Below, piece after piece: positions 4,928-5,837 of a stretch of 5,837 bases of DNA (its first letter is position 1; each line of letters begins with the position of its first letter). The translations under genes were made by a program, and so were the position numbers. The DNA comes from Chitinophagaceae bacterium (GTDB lineage Bacteria; Bacteroidota; Bacteroidia; Chitinophagales; Chitinophagaceae), in the NCBI GenBank assembly GCA_023251285.1, contig JAHEZB010000169.1, positions 1 to 5,837 on the forward strand, written 5' to 3'. The notes beneath the pieces are model-generated. The model was not told the origin of the DNA. It was given only the letters and a program-made list of their open reading frames with translations, and did no database searches.

Positions 4928-5837
4928 ATGACAAAAATTAAAGTAGCCAATCCTGTAGTGGAGATTGATGGCGATGAAATGACAAGAGTAATATGGAAAT
5001 ACATAAAAGATAAACTGATACTTCCCTTTGTAGATGTCGATATAAAATATTTTGACCTCAGTATTCAACACCGCGATGCTACCGACGACCAGGTAACGAT
5101 TGATGCCGCCAATGCCATTAAAGAACATGGAGTTGGAATCAAATGCGCTACCATTACTCCGGATGAAGCGCGTGTGAAAGAATTTGGCTTGAAACACATG
5201 TGGAAAAGCCCGAACGGAACAATCAGAAACATCCTCGATGGAACTGTTTTCCGCGAGCCGATTGTTATGCAAAATGTTCCTCGCCTTGTTCCCAACTGGA
5301 CCGCGCCCATCATTATTGGCCGTCATGCTTATGGTGATCAATACCGTGCTACTGATACGGTGATTAAAGGAAAAGGAAAATTAACGATGACTTTTACTCC
5401 TGAGGGTGGTGAACCGCAAACTTATGACGTGCACGATTTTAATGGCGATGGTGTAGCGCTTTGCATGTACAATGTGGATGAAAGTATAGAAGGCTTTGCA
5501 AGAAGTTGCTTTAATATGGCTCTGAACAAAAAATGGCCTTTATATCTTTCTACAAAAAATACCATTCTTAAAAAATACGATGGAAGATTCAAAGATATTT
5601 TTCAAACGATTTTTGAAAATGAATTTAAAACTCAATTTGAAGCAGCAAATATTACCTATGAGCATCGCCTCATTGATGATATGGTCGCAAGCGCTTTAAA
5701 ATGGCATGGAAATTTTATCTGGGCTTGTAAAAATTATGATGGTGATGTACAGAGTGATACCCTTGCACAGGGTTTTGGTTCACTTGGTTTGATGACCTCT
5801 GTTTTGATTACTCCCGATGGGAAAATCCTGGAAGCTG
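4928..5837 (+). CDS. icd: NADP-dependent isocitrate dehydrogenase, eukaryote-like subfamily, 3' end missing
   Basis: There are 303 complete codons, open to the right edge; relatives are a little over 400 residues, so roughly a quarter is missing. Oxidative decarboxylation of isocitrate to 2-oxoglutarate with NADP+ is the expected TCA-cycle reaction. Motifs seen: [10 protein letters not shown] (11-20), TITPDEAR (75-82), [10 protein letters not shown] (92-101), FREPI (108-112), [13 protein letters not shown] (131-143), LIDDMVA (248-254) and [19 protein letters not shown] (269-287). Matching by position to human IDH1 as I recall it, the isocitrate ligands Thr77, Ser94, Asn96, Arg100, Arg109, Arg132 and Tyr139 are present, Lys210 is the likely catalytic lysine, and Asp250, Asp273 and Asp277 are the metal ligands. 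The ATG at 4928 comes 2 nt after the vapC stop. No exact TAnnTTTG element lies nearby; the best is TAATATTG at 4886-4893, one mismatch. It may therefore depend on the vapBC transcript or on a promoter inside vapC. Confidence 0.95.
   Translation, partial: MTKIKVANPVVEIDGDEMTRVIWKYIKDKLILPFVDVDIKYFDLSIQHRDATDDQVTIDAANAIKEHGVGIKCATITPDEARVKEFGLKHMWKSPNGTIRNILDGTVFREPIVMQNVPRLVPNWTAPIIIGRHAYGDQYRATDTVIKGKGKLTMTFTPEGGEPQTYDVHDFNGDGVALCMYNVDESIEGFARSCFNMALNKKWPLYLSTKNTILKKYDGRFKDIFQTIFENEFKTQFEAANITYEHRLIDDMVASALKWHGNFIWACKNYDGDVQSDTLAQGFGSLGLMTSVLITPDGKILEA

Noticed and set aside
4916..5341. Minus-strand open frames over the start of icd
   Set aside because: They are antisense to conserved isocitrate dehydrogenase motifs; the translations are Ser/His-rich shadow sequence.

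Overview
The window reads as chromosomal DNA from a member of the Bacteroidota, probably a Chitinophagaceae-like Sphingobacteriia relative. The clues are AT-rich coding and intergenic sequence, near absence of Shine-Dalgarno boxes, exact TAnnTTTG (Bacteroidota -7 type) elements ahead of two transcription units, a lipoprotein-type peptidase S13, and an NADP-isocitrate dehydrogenase of the eukaryote-like subfamily common in this phylum. The genus is an inference and is not proven by anything here.

Layout, left to right. On the minus strand: a D-Ala-D-Ala carboxypeptidase/endopeptidase lipoprotein running off the left edge (1-965), then a RelE-family toxin (1040-1369) overlapped by its small antitoxin (1359-1565). 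A 208-bp divergent intergenic region (1566-1773) holds a perfect 9-bp inverted repeat and candidate promoters for both directions. On the plus strand: a GlcD-like FAD-linked oxidase (1774-3189), a secreted outer-membrane beta-barrel-like protein (3281-3922), a 176-bp gap with a terminator-like palindrome and a strong -7 element inside a direct repeat, a frameshifted vapB-like antitoxin gene (4099-4289), an intact vapB (4337-4546) overlapping vapC (4524-4925), and icd, the TCA-cycle isocitrate dehydrogenase, starting 2 nt after vapC and running off the right edge (4928-5837).

The housekeeping genes (cell-wall remodelling, 2-hydroxy-acid oxidation, TCA cycle) have no evident joint pathway. The accessory content is two unrelated type II toxin-antitoxin modules between core genes. 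The right-hand module is the more interesting: it has two tandem antitoxin paralogues (about 65% identical by hand alignment, gap-free) but one toxin. The first antitoxin is interrupted exactly at an A_AAA_AAG heptamer, where a -1 shift would restore the full protein. The module is also packed directly against icd, with no clear promoter for icd between them. I see no tRNA, rRNA, CRISPR, transposase or attachment site, and no stretch longer than 300 bases without a gene. I cannot claim a wholly new system: the families are known, and the novelty, if any, lies in the arrangement and the possible recoding.
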